Assembly: GCF_000309385.1 (NCBI RefSeq)
Contig: NZ_JH976538.1
Span: 47,768 to 111,767 of the forward strand
Source: Nodosilinea nodulosa PCC 7104
GTDB taxonomy: Bacteria; Cyanobacteriota; Cyanobacteriia; Phormidesmidales; Phormidesmidaceae
Length of the DNA: 64,000 bases
Direction of reading: 5' to 3'
Shown in pieces: positions 9,122 through 17,800 of the stretch (position 1 is the first letter of the stretch; each line of letters starts with the position of its first letter). The translations under genes and the position numbers were made by a program. The notes beneath the pieces are model-generated. The model worked only from the letters and a program-made list of their open reading frames with translations. It had not been told where the DNA came from and did no database searches.

Positions 9122-9430
9122 TTAGCGCAACCCAGAATGGCCTGTCAAAACAGAATTACCGTTACCAGTAGAGGCAGGATTGGTTAGTCTGCTATCCTCA
9201 CTTGTTTGATTAATGGATTCATGGACCTCACCAAATTTTTGGAAAACCTTACCAGTCATCAGAATTCCAATTAGTGCTGTTACCGACTCAGGAATCTTCT
9301 GCATTTCCTTTGCTTGGATGCTGCCTGTTCCCCAAACAATGAGAGCACCAAAAATCCAGGCTAGAAAGGCTAGTCGAGTAGCCGAGAACTGTTCATTACT
9401 ATCTTGGAAAAATTGACCTAAGTTTTTCAT
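9122..9430 (-). CDS. small holin-like membrane protein
   Basis: 102 residues from ATG at 9430, chosen because CGGAGGC lies at ideal spacing upstream; longer in-frame starts lie inside the preceding gene. One strong membrane helix (about 19-38, AFLAWIFGALIVWGTG) and a second weaker hydrophobic segment (about 48-62) are seen, with a polar tail. It lies 34 bp after the endolysin gene on the same strand, the arrangement of phage lysis cassettes, so a holin or regulator role is inferred. No family match is certain. Confidence 0.7.
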   Translation of the reverse strand: MKNLGQFFQDSNEQFSATRLAFLAWIFGALIVWGTGSIQAKEMQKIPESVTALIGILMTGKVFQKFGEVHESINQTSEDSRLTNPASTGNGNSVLTGHSGLR

Positions 9431-9464
9431 GTTTGCCTCCGATGAAGTATAGGGTTTATCAGGG

Positions 9465-10064
9465 TTAAGCAAGACAGGCTTTGAAACGCTGGGCGTAGTC
9501 AGCGATCGCACTTGCCTTATCCATGCCGTTGACAATTTTGCGGGCTTGCATCCAATCGGTCTTGGTGGCATTGAAATAGTCTTCAAGGCTTTGGCCAGTA
9601 AACAAACCGTCAATCATGCCCTTGAACAGGACCTTGACAGAAATGCCTAAGTCCAGCAGCAGTGCCGGGTTGTCGTACAGTTGGCTGCCCATGCCCAAGG
9701 TCTGCCCCATTTTTTTGTAGTTGTCGGCCCAGGTGAGCTGCACCAGCCCTCGGCCAAAGTAGCTGTTGCCGTTAGCCTCAGGCTTGGCGTAGTTGTGCTT
9801 GATGATGCCCTTGGTATAGAGCTTGGTGACGGCCTGGATCGAGCCCTCGTCGGTTTTGCAAAAGCCTTCCCGAACGGGGGCGATTAACTGCCCGGTCTCG
9901 TGATAGGCGGTAGCTAAAACGTAAGCCAACCAGCGCAAATCGCTGATCTCAGAGGCTTCCCAGTAGTCGAGAATAGCGCTGTAGCCATCGACTTGTTGTT
10001 GAGTTAACGTGGGGTGAAACTGAGTTCTAAAGGTGTCGTAGAACGTTTTGCGATCGATGGTCAT
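9465..10064 (-). CDS. GH19-like endolysin (lysozyme/chitinase fold)
   Basis: 199 residues from ATG at 10064, with AAAGG upstream; the frame extends further upstream without support. The catalytic Glu56 lies in ATAYHETGQ and the substrate segment is YFGRGLVQLTWADNY. This is the compact GH19-like endolysin form with no LysM and no signal peptide. It is followed by the holin-like gene, and a copy of the shared regulatory motif lies about 75 bp upstream. It is likely to cleave peptidoglycan when given access to the periplasm. Confidence 0.85.
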   Translation of the reverse strand: MTIDRKTFYDTFRTQFHPTLTQQQVDGYSAILDYWEASEISDLRWLAYVLATAYHETGQLIAPVREGFCKTDEGSIQAVTKLYTKGIIKHNYAKPEANGNSYFGRGLVQLTWADNYKKMGQTLGMGSQLYDNPALLLDLGISVKVLFKGMIDGLFTGQSLEDYFNATKTDWMQARKIVNGMDKASAIADYAQRFKACLA

Positions 10065-10139
10065 AAGGTTTGCCTTTAGTAGAGAACTGTTTTCGAACTC
10101 GGCTCTTTGCCGGTATGTCTCTATCAAAGGTGACTGATG

Positions 10140-10182
10140 CCTGAGATTAAACCTGAGAATGCATGACTTATGTTCTGTTTTT
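10140..10182 (-). promoter_or_regulatory. shared upstream motif, copy C (endolysin-holin)
   Basis: Holds CCTGAG and ACCTGAGAATGCATGA in register with the other copies; the distal third is diverged. It lies about 75 bp upstream of the endolysin start. It is the weakest of the five. Confidence 0.5.
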
Positions 10183-10245
10183 TCAGGTAAAGATATGCGA
10201 GAACCCGATTGCACTTTTTATACTTCAAGACTAAGCCAATAAAAA

Positions 10246-10275
10246 AGCGATCGCACCTCTGCAAGTGCGATCGCT
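10246..10275 (-). terminator. rho-independent terminator of the first proline-rich gene
   Basis: AGCGATCGCAC (10246-10256) and GTGCGATCGCT (10265-10275) form a perfect 11-bp stem. On the minus strand six T follow. The stem consists of HIP1-type sequence. A related hairpin follows the second gene copy. Confidence 0.8.
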
Positions 10276-10300
10276 ACTGTCCCCAGTGTTTTATTGCAAT

Positions 10301-10894
10301 CTAGAACGGTCCGGTGCGAGAGAATCCGACCAGTTCGGTCAGCAGGCTGAACAGCTCGGCAAAGGGGCCTTCGTCGGCACCGCGCTGTACTTTTACTAGG
10401 CGGCGGGTGCAGGGTAGGGTGATTTGCACAAACTGAGTCACGCTATTGCCGGGTACAGGGGGGGCTGAAAACTCGGGAAATGTCCAGAAGCCAAGGGCGT
10501 TGGCCAGTTGCACGAGGGCCTGGACGGTTAGGGGGGAGAGGGTTTGTGTTTTGAGGGTTGCGCCTTCAGCAACGATGCGACCATCGGCAAAGATTTGGAA
10601 GGATGCTGGGGGGATTGGCCCACCGCTGCCAAATTCGATCACGGGGTCTTGGGTTTGGCTGATGTCGGTGCAGGGGATGCAGATGACGTCTACGAAGGTT
10701 GGCATGGGGCCGGTCGGTGGAAGCGTGGGCGGTGGGGGCTGATCGTTAATGGTGATAATGGGGCCAGGGTTGGGTTGGGGCTCTGGGGTTTCTGGAGTGG
10801 GAGTGGGATTGACAGTGGGCTCGGGGGGAGGGCCAAAGCTAGGGCCAGAGTGCATGGTGATAGGCACTGGAGTTGAACTGGTTTGGGTTGTCAT
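10301..10894 (-). CDS. proline-rich protein of unknown function, copy 1
   Basis: 197 residues. Residues 1-65 are Pro-rich (PPPEP, PTPTPETPEPQPNPGP), then comes a compact domain (about 66-197) with VICIPCTD, QDPVIEFGSGGPIPPASFQI and FVQITLPC. Three Cys suggest a disulfide or metal site. No signal peptide is seen and I recognise no family. A near-identical paralogue of equal length lies at 11926-12519 with matching leader and terminator, which fixes both starts. It carries the shared upstream motif, so it is probably co-regulated with the wall hydrolases. Confidence 0.75.
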   Translation of the reverse strand: MTTQTSSTPVPITMHSGPSFGPPPEPTVNPTPTPETPEPQPNPGPIITINDQPPPPTLPPTGPMPTFVDVICIPCTDISQTQDPVIEFGSGGPIPPASFQIFADGRIVAEGATLKTQTLSPLTVQALVQLANALGFWTFPEFSAPPVPGNSVTQFVQITLPCTRRLVKVQRGADEGPFAELFSLLTELVGFSRTGPF

Positions 10895-10949
10895 GGGGTT
10901 GTTTTAGAAAGGGTGTAGGGGTTAACTTCTCTAGCAAAGCGGTTGGCTA

Positions 10950-10992
10950 CCCAGGTTAAAGCCTGAGAATGCCTGAGTTGTGATAACTCTTG
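10950..10992 (-). promoter_or_regulatory. shared upstream motif, copy D (proline-rich copy 1)
   Basis: Plus-strand core GCCTGAGAATGCCTGAGTTG, about 55 bp upstream of the start. The leader between motif and ATG is also conserved in copy E, as expected from gene duplication. Confidence 0.65.
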
Positions 10993-11201
10993 CGTTAGAA
11001 AGAGCGACTTTTTTAGCACCGGGCGAGTGAGTGGGGTGAAAGGGAGCAGGACCCAAGAGCATGAAGGTTTTGTTGAGTTTCGCTGCTAGACCATTCAGCC
11101 TACTTACTAGGCAAGCGGAGGAAGTGCTGGAGCGGCTTAGCCTTTGCAGGTGATAGGCTAGATCCAGCTACACGCCTCTATAGTGTGGTGTTGGATCAGA
11201 T

Positions 11202-11513
11202 ATGGCAAATATAGACATTCCTCCAGAGCGGGTGGCCGCGTTTTGCCAGCAGTGGAAGATTACTGAGTTTGCACTGTTTGGCTCGGTGCTGCGAGACGAT
11301 TTTCGCCCAGATAGTGATATTGACGTATTGGTTACCTTTGCTCCCGATGCCGAGTGGAGCTTGTTTGACCATGTCGATATGCAGGATGAACTCAGCCTGT
11401 TATTCGAACGAAAGGTGGATTTGATCAGTCGTCGCGGTATTGAGCTAAGTCGCAACTATCACCGTCGGCAAGCTATTTTAGAGTCTGCGAAACCGATTTA
11501 TGTCACTTCGTGA
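11202..11513 (+). CDS. mntA: MntA-type nucleotidyltransferase antitoxin
   Basis: 103-residue minimal nucleotidyltransferase. The signature is FGSVLRDDFRPDSDIDVLV: Gly27-Ser28 and metal ligands Asp39 and Asp41. In known MntA/HepT systems this enzyme adds AMP units to a tyrosine of the HEPN toxin and silences it. The stop overlaps the next gene by 14 bp, so the two are coupled. The pair runs opposite to its neighbours and sits between duplicated genes, which fits an acquired module. Confidence 0.9.
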   Translation: MANIDIPPERVAAFCQQWKITEFALFGSVLRDDFRPDSDIDVLVTFAPDAEWSLFDHVDMQDELSLLFERKVDLISRRGIELSRNYHRRQAILESAKPIYVTS

Positions 11514-11835
11514 TCTCGACTATGTGGTGGATATTTTGGCCGCTGCCCATCTGATCCAGTCGTTTTTAGTGGGCCGTGATCGAGGTGCATTTGAGACAGA
11601 TTTGATGTGTCAGTCGGCGGTTATTCGGCAATTGGAAATTATTGGAGAGGCGACAAAGCGTCTTTCGGCCACGTTTAGGGACAACCACCCTGAAATTCCC
11701 TGGCGGCAAATGGCCGGAATGCGGGATATTTTGATTCATGCCTATGATGCGGTTGATGTCGATGAAGTCTGGAATGTGGCGACTCAGGCTATTCCGCGGC
11801 TGGTTGTGCAGTTGGGACCGCTGGTATCAGAATGA
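11500..11835 (+). CDS. hepT: HepT-type HEPN ribonuclease toxin
   Basis: 111-residue HEPN/DUF86 protein. The catalytic RX4HXY motif is exact: Arg75, His80 and Tyr82 in RDILIHAY. In the family, Arg and His cut RNA and the Tyr is the MntA modification site. Its start lies inside mntA. All key residues are present, so the pair looks functional. Confidence 0.9.
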   Translation: MSLRDLDYVVDILAAAHLIQSFLVGRDRGAFETDLMCQSAVIRQLEIIGEATKRLSATFRDNHPEIPWRQMAGMRDILIHAYDAVDVDEVWNVATQAIPRLVVQLGPLVSE

Positions 11836-11871
11836 CGGGGAAATTGGGCTTGGGTCATGCCTTTGTATGAG

Positions 11872-11899
11872 GCGATCGCACCTTTGTCAGTGCGATCGC
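11872..11899. terminator. hairpin between convergent hepT and proline-rich copy 2
   Basis: GCGATCGCAC (11872-11881) and GTGCGATCGC (11890-11899) form a 10-bp stem. TTCTTT follows on the plus strand, so it can end hepT; it corresponds in position to the terminator of proline-rich copy 1. Confidence 0.6.
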
Positions 11900-11925
11900 T
11901 TCTTTCCCCAGTGTGCTATGGCAAT

Positions 11926-12519
11926 CTAGAACGCTCCAGTGCGTGAGAATCCGACCAGTTCGGTCAGCAGGCTAAACAGCTCGGCAAAGGGGCCTTCGTC
12001 GGCACCGCGCTGTACCCTTACCAGGCGGTGGGCACAGGGTAGGGTGATTTGCACAAACTGAGTCACGCTGTTGCCGGGTACAGGAGGGGATGAAAACTCG
12101 GGAAATATCCAGAAGCCAAGGGCGTTGGCCAGTTGCACGAGGGCCTGGACGGTTAGGGGGGAGAGGGTTTGTTTTTGGAGGGTTGCGCCTTCGGCAAGGA
12201 TACGGCCATCGGCAAAGATTTGGAAGGATGCTGGGGGGATTGGTCCACCGCTGCCAAATTCGATCACGGGGTCTTGGGTTTGGCTAACGTCGCTGCAGGG
12301 GATGCAGATGACGTCTATGAAGGTGGGAATGGGGCTGGTGGATGGGGGCGTGGGCGGTGGGGGCTGATCGTTAATGGTGATAATGGGGCCTGGGTTGGGT
12401 TGGGGGCCTGGGGTCATTGGAATGGGAGTGGGGTTGGCAGTGGGCTCGGGGGGAGGGCCAGAGCTAGGGCCAGAGGAAAGGAGGATAGGTTCTAAAGCTG
12501 GATTGGTTTGATTTTCCAT
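11926..12519 (-). CDS. proline-rich protein of unknown function, copy 2
   Basis: Paralogue of the 10301-10894 product. From the ATG at 12519 it is exactly 197 residues, the same length as copy 1, and leader sequences align up to the ATG; an earlier in-frame start is therefore rejected. Differences are mostly in the Pro-rich N-terminus; the C-terminal domain is nearly unchanged (VICIPC, PIPPASFQIFADGRI). Function unknown. Confidence 0.75.
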   Translation of the reverse strand: MENQTNPALEPILLSSGPSSGPPPEPTANPTPIPMTPGPQPNPGPIITINDQPPPPTPPSTSPIPTFIDVICIPCSDVSQTQDPVIEFGSGGPIPPASFQIFADGRILAEGATLQKQTLSPLTVQALVQLANALGFWIFPEFSSPPVPGNSVTQFVQITLPCAHRLVRVQRGADEGPFAELFSLLTELVGFSRTGAF

Positions 12520-12576
12520 GGGGTTGCTTAAGAAGGGGGGTGTAGGGGTTGACGTCTCTAGCAAAGCGGTTGGCTA

Positions 12577-12619
12577 CCTGAGTTGACGCCTGAGAATGTC
12601 TGGGTTGTAATGACTTTTG
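12577..12619 (-). promoter_or_regulatory. shared upstream motif, copy E (proline-rich copy 2)
   Basis: Plus-strand core GCCTGAGAATGTCTGGGTTG, with CCTGAGTT before and GACTTTTG after, about 57 bp from the start codon. It is collinear with copies A, B and D. Confidence 0.65.
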
Positions 12620-13069
12620 AGTTGAGAGAATGTTTTGAAGGGGTCAGATTGAGGAACAAAAGTTACCTGGAAGTTACCTGTACGAATAACCTCAGTCCCT
12701 AAAACCCTTATTCCTTGGTAGCATCTTCTCAGTGGCCATGGTAGTTTAAGCTACCTTATAAGACTTTTCAAACACCCTCTAATATTGGTCTGGTTGACGA
12801 TTCCTACTATTAATACCCATAAATTTGATGCTTAATACTTCACGATTTAGAGGCTAAGCTGCGAACTTTCTCTTAATTTCTGAAGATATGAGCTTTATCT
12901 CATAAATAGCTGTATACTCAGCATGAGCAAAGATTTTTTGACATCTAACATACTCATATAACTGCTCTTTTGGGTTTGTTCGAACCATCCAAGCATCATT
13001 GCAGGGCCTCTCAAATAAGATTGGCTAAAAAACTGTGTAAATAGATACTAAATTACGAGCATTCCTGCC
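12620..13069. other. AT-rich intergenic region
   Basis: No gene, hairpin or repeat could be supported here. It separates the minus-strand regulon from the plus-strand orphan gene and presumably holds the promoter of the latter. It is noticeably richer in A and T than the flanking coding DNA. Confidence 0.4.
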
Positions 13070-14269
13070 ATGACTGAAAACTCGAAATCCCCTGAGACCG
13101 CGGATCCAAAACCTGCATCAGAACCCCCCGACGATATAACTTCAGATGATGGCAATTCCGGTTATGTAGGGGGAATATTAGTCGACGATAAGGCAGGCAA
13201 AATTGAGGCGGCGATGTTAGCGACGCGCGCATTAAAGTTAGTCGCGCGGTGCATCGTAGACGAAATCAAGGGTATTTACCAAAATAAGGGCATTTACATA
13301 AATAAAGTTGTTCTATATGGGGGCTCAGATTTGCCCGATTTCCAAGCACTGACTACCTATCAGATTCAGACAAGGATAATCGATAAGGCGTTTGACGAGG
13401 CTTGCAGTAAACTTCACAAAGCTTTGATTAAGATTGACGAGGTTTTAAAAAAGCCTGACAGCTATCGTTATTTTAGAGCCCCTGAGAAAGAAAAGTTACC
13501 CTCAATTGGAGAACTGATTGAAGCACTCAGTTCTCCAATTGAGATGGTCAGTTCTGCGGTTGACGTGGCCACAAAGGTGCTGGATTATTTGCGCACTGAC
13601 TACTCCGTCAAAGGAATTGAAGTAACGGCGGACGACTTGTTGCTTTTGAACATCCTTGCCGGAGAACTCACGACAAGACGCGTGAAAGTGATGCTGCCTA
13701 CTCTTTACAACTCAGGGCTTCACTCAGAAAAATCGCTAATTACAAATGAGCTTCAAAGGCAAGCAGAGAAGAAAGCGGAGCTAAAGCAAAAGATAGACGC
13801 TGCAGCTCGGAAGTTGGTAAATCTCACTACAGATGAGAGTAATGAAATAGAGACTGCATCTACTGAGATGGAGACCGCATCTGTTGAACTGCAGACTGCA
13901 TTTGATAATGGAAACGCTATGATAGAGCATTACAACAGTTTTATTGAAAAACTCACCACTCCAGACGACAAAGCAAGGTTTCCATTGGCAACAATTGTTC
14001 AGCAGGAAGCTGTTCAGCACGCACTGAAAAATGGCGCGAGCCTCATGAGCGCCAAGATATCTTTCATAGGCGGCACTAATTATACGGTACGTAACCTTTG
14101 GAACAGCTTATTTGGGAAAATGCCTCCCTTTTTTATCAGGAGCGGCGTGGTAGTGAACTACAATCTTTTCGATGGCAAGACAGGTCAGGTGCAGTATGCG
14201 GGAGCTATTCCATGCAGTGGAGGTTTTTACAGAGTTAACGAACTACCCCAGAAACTGGAAGCAAAATAG
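13070..14269 (+). CDS. orphan helical protein of unknown function
   Basis: 399 residues with no family recognised. The N-terminal 40 residues are acidic and disordered (Pro/Asp/Ser). Residues 45-330 are mainly helical, with a likely coiled coil about 225-300 (KKAELKQKIDAAARK and ETASTEMETAS repeats). A C-terminal domain (about 320-399) is rich in Tyr and Gly. No signal peptide or clear membrane helix is seen. Codon use is more AT-rich than the neighbours, suggesting separate acquisition. No good ribosome-binding site precedes the ATG. Confidence 0.65.
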   Translation: MTENSKSPETADPKPASEPPDDITSDDGNSGYVGGILVDDKAGKIEAAMLATRALKLVARCIVDEIKGIYQNKGIYINKVVLYGGSDLPDFQALTTYQIQTRIIDKAFDEACSKLHKALIKIDEVLKKPDSYRYFRAPEKEKLPSIGELIEALSSPIEMVSSAVDVATKVLDYLRTDYSVKGIEVTADDLLLLNILAGELTTRRVKVMLPTLYNSGLHSEKSLITNELQRQAEKKAELKQKIDAAARKLVNLTTDESNEIETASTEMETASVELQTAFDNGNAMIEHYNSFIEKLTTPDDKARFPLATIVQQEAVQHALKNGASLMSAKISFIGGTNYTVRNLWNSLFGKMPPFFIRSGVVVNYNLFDGKTGQVQYAGAIPCSGGFYRVNELPQKLEAK

Positions 14270-14415
14270 CTGCGTCTGTAAAATAAGCTAAAAACTCCAA
14301 AATAGCACCTTAAAGACAATAACTGCCCTATACTTTGATAAGTATCAGCTCCTGCAAAGCTCGTCTCAGTATTTACAAGACCAAAATTCTCTTGCGTTTT
14401 TAACGGTGAATTACG

Positions 14416-14673
14416 ATGATTGAAGTGAAATTTGAAGTGTCTGGTATAGATAATTATGCTATCTCTTCAGAAGAAATAAGTGATATTGTGTCAAAAATCG
14501 AAAGGGCTATTATTCTTACTTTGGAAGAAACAAATCTAGATGATAACCATTTTAGCTTGAACGAAGATTACCAGAATGATCATCAGCACATTGACAAGTA
14601 CAGGCAGTGCAGGCCTAAAGGCGTACCAGGATGTCCTCGATACATACACTTTGATATAGAGCCTACACTTTAG
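14416..14673 (+). CDS. small acidic orphan protein
   Basis: 85 residues, rich in Asp, Glu and Asn, with a C-terminal Cys/Pro/Arg cluster (RQCRPKGVPGCPRY). The N-terminus (IEVKFEVSGIDNYAISSEEI) predicts a beta-alpha fold. It follows the 399-residue orphan by about 145 bp on the same strand and a strong terminator lies downstream, so both may form one unit. No family recognised. Confidence 0.55.
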   Translation: MIEVKFEVSGIDNYAISSEEISDIVSKIERAIILTLEETNLDDNHFSLNEDYQNDHQHIDKYRQCRPKGVPGCPRYIHFDIEPTL

Positions 14674-14768
14674 ACATGCGTATACTTCAAAGGTGACTTT
14701 GGCTGTCTCTGCAATATTTAACTTTTAAAGACTGCACTACCGTTATTATCTCTGAGTATTACAGACGT

Positions 14769-14806
14769 AAGCTGACTGTATCTTAATAAATACAGTCAGC
14801 TTTTTG
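14769..14806 (+). terminator. strong rho-independent terminator
   Basis: AGCTGACTGTAT (14770-14781) and ATACAGTCAGCT (14790-14801) form a perfect 12-bp stem with an 8-base loop and a T tail on the plus strand. It ends the orphan unit and faces the convergent nSTAND1-WD40 gene. Confidence 0.8.
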
Positions 14807-14885
14807 GAAGGAAAATAATAACTTGTCAACAATTATGTGCACAAAAAAGTCGGTCAAAATGAATCAAACGTATCAGAAATTTTTG

Positions 14886-17800
14886 TTATTGTTTTGAGGT
14901 AGCTAAATGATTGAATTTACACAGGTTCTTATCTTCTTTTGTAAGTTCTGTTAGTGGGTTGTTAAAGTAATCTTGTAGCCAGTCACAACTCCTCGCTACT
15001 AGTTCCTCAAGCTCATCGATATTATTGGTTTGCAAGAGGCTAATAGTGCCACTTGCTTGACTGAAAGCCATTTTTTTGCCATCTGGACTAAACGTTACCC
15101 CATAAATTATTCCTTGTTGGTTGCTAACATTGGCAATTAGCTTACCCTCCGTATTCCAAAGTTTGAGAACGCCATTGTTTCCTGCACTAGCGATATATTT
15201 CCCATCTCTACTAAATGCTATATCCCATACAAGACTTTGTTCGGTCGGTACTGAGATAATGGGGTTTCCTTGTGTATCCCAAATTGTAAGAGTGCTTTCC
15301 ATTTGATTTGACTTGTTTGCTCGGTTACTAATGGTAGCTAGCTGTTCCCCATCTGGGCTAAAAGCTAGTCTAAAAATAGCCTCTTTGTATTTGATTTTTT
15401 TCCATATAAGATCACCTCTTGATGTCCATAACTTAATACTGCCGTCTCCACCACCAGTAGCAAGTTGGTTTCCATTTGAATTGAATTCTAGATCCAAAAC
15501 CTCTCCTTGCTGGGTTGAAATATTTACGATAGTCTCGTTGAGAGAGTTCCATAGCTTCACAGTTTCTCCAGACATGGCAAGTTCAAGTCCATCTGGGCTA
15601 AATGCCATGCTAAAAACGTATTTCAATTGTGTGGGAATTGTCTCAACGGATTCACCCAGTAAATTCCATAATCTTACGGTTCCATTGTCGCTTCCAGAAG
15701 TAGCAAGATACCCTCTTGAACTAGAGGCCACATTATCAACTTGATTATGTCCTGTGGGCACAATGATTGTGGATTTAGCACTTGTCAGATCCCATAACTT
15801 CATGGTTCCGCTACTTCCCGCAGTAGCGAGTTCTCGGCTATCTGGACTAAATGCTGTGCTGTTGACAGCTCCTTGCTGAGCAATAATAGAAGTAACAGGC
15901 TCACCAAAATACCATATCTTGCTCGTACCATCTGAACTGCCAGTTGCCAGCCATTTTCCATCTTGGCTAAACGCTATACTTGAAACGCTCCCTTGGTATG
16001 TTTCAAGTATAGTTACAAGGTTGCCGGACAAGTCCCACAGCTTAATAGATCCATCTTCTCCAGCTGTGATTAGCTGCTGCCTGATTGGGTTGAACTTTGC
16101 ACTGTGAATGGCTCCTTGATTAGCAGTAATTTCAATTCCTTGTTTCGTGTCAATTGCAGCAGAAGACTTGTTTTTTAAATCCCACAATTTAGCACTATCT
16201 TTTGCACCAAAAGTAACTAGCTTTTGACCATCGTGGCTGAATTCTATACCTTTCAGAGCCTTTTGCTGTGTATTAATGCTCGTTATAAAATAACCCTTTA
16301 AATCCCATAGCTCAACTATTTCATCTCCTCCTACGGCAACAGACTGGCCATCTGAACTAAATTTAACTTTGTAACGATTATCCTGCCTTTCTAAAGTTAA
16401 AGTGGCAGTTTTTCTTGCTAAATTCCATATTTTAGTTTCTCCATTCGAGTCGACAGTAGCAATATTTTGATTGTCTGGACTAATTGATATGTCAAGGATG
16501 TCTTCTTGCTGTAAGTTAATTGAAATAATAAGTTTTTCGCTTATTACATCCCACATCTCAAGAAACCCATCTGATTTGAAAACTGCAATTCGTAGACCAT
16601 TTGGACTAAGAAATGTTTTTTTTACTTCTTCTTGACTAATAGAAATCTTATCAACTTGGTTTCCTGTCAGATCCCATATTTGGGCAACGCCATTTTCTCC
16701 AGCAACAACAAGCTTTTGGCGATCTGATTCTTGATTCTCCGTAATAAAAGCTATGCCTGTAACATTTGCTTGTGTTCCTCGCCATTTATTATATTCATGA
16801 ATCTCACTGGTAAACCAGATGAGTGTACCTTGTACCTCAGCAACTAATGCAGCACGCCCAAGCAAAAATTTATTACTAATAAGTCGCTCAGCCTTTAAGG
16901 CGTCTACCATTCCGTCAAGCTCTTGACCAATAAGAAAATTAGTTTTTGCGAGTTGAATAAGCTGTGCGACGTTGCGTTTTTGAGATTCGTTCCATTGAGC
17001 TAAGGCAAGAATACCTGCCGTACTAGTAACAATTGCAGCACCTATTGCTCCAGCCGCAATTCTACGAGACTGTCTGACCTCCCGCTGCTGTCGGGCAATC
17101 TCAGCTTCTTTCAGCTGATTGCGTAACTTAATGCTCAGCTGAATAAATGACTGCTCCACCTCACCCAAATCTTCTCGTCGGAGCTGTAATCGTTCCTCCG
17201 CCTCTGCCAAAGCTGCTCCCCGCAACAGTGCTCCCTCATCGCGGCTGGTGGTTTCCCATTGCTGCATCGCCCCCCGCAACCGTCCCTGCCAGGTCAAAAA
17301 CTCTCGGTCAGTTGCTATCCACCCCCGCAGTTCACCCCAGTGGCGAATCAGCGCCTCATGCACCACCTCCACCGTCTCTTGCTTGCCCCCATCCTGGCTA
17401 GTCACCACCAGGCGGGTATCAGCCAACTGCTTCACCAGCGCCCAGCGGTCTTCCCCCAGTTCCGCCTTTGTCGCCAACCGGCGAGTGTCCTCCGTGCCCT
17501 CCCCTGGTCGCACCAGTTGTACAAAAATGCGCCGTACTGCTGCTTGGTCAGGGGGTTGCAACCGGGCATACTGCTCATCGGCGTAGCAGGCCAGCGCCCC
17601 CTGCACTTCGCCAATAGCGTCGTAGGCAGTATGGGTCAGTTGCTTCCCCTGGCGCTGTTTCCACAGCTCCGTCAGGGCAAACTCCAGCAGTGGCAAGTTC
17701 CCCGGCTCTTTATCAACCGCATCTAAAATGCGCTTTGCCAACCCCGGTTCAAAGCTCACCCCCAGCTTGGCCGCTGGTTGTTCAATTACATGGCCGAGTT

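Noticed and set aside
9122-9613. Longer 163-codon form of the holin-like gene
   Set aside because: The extra N-terminus lies inside the endolysin gene, while a strong GGAGG precedes the internal ATG at 9430.
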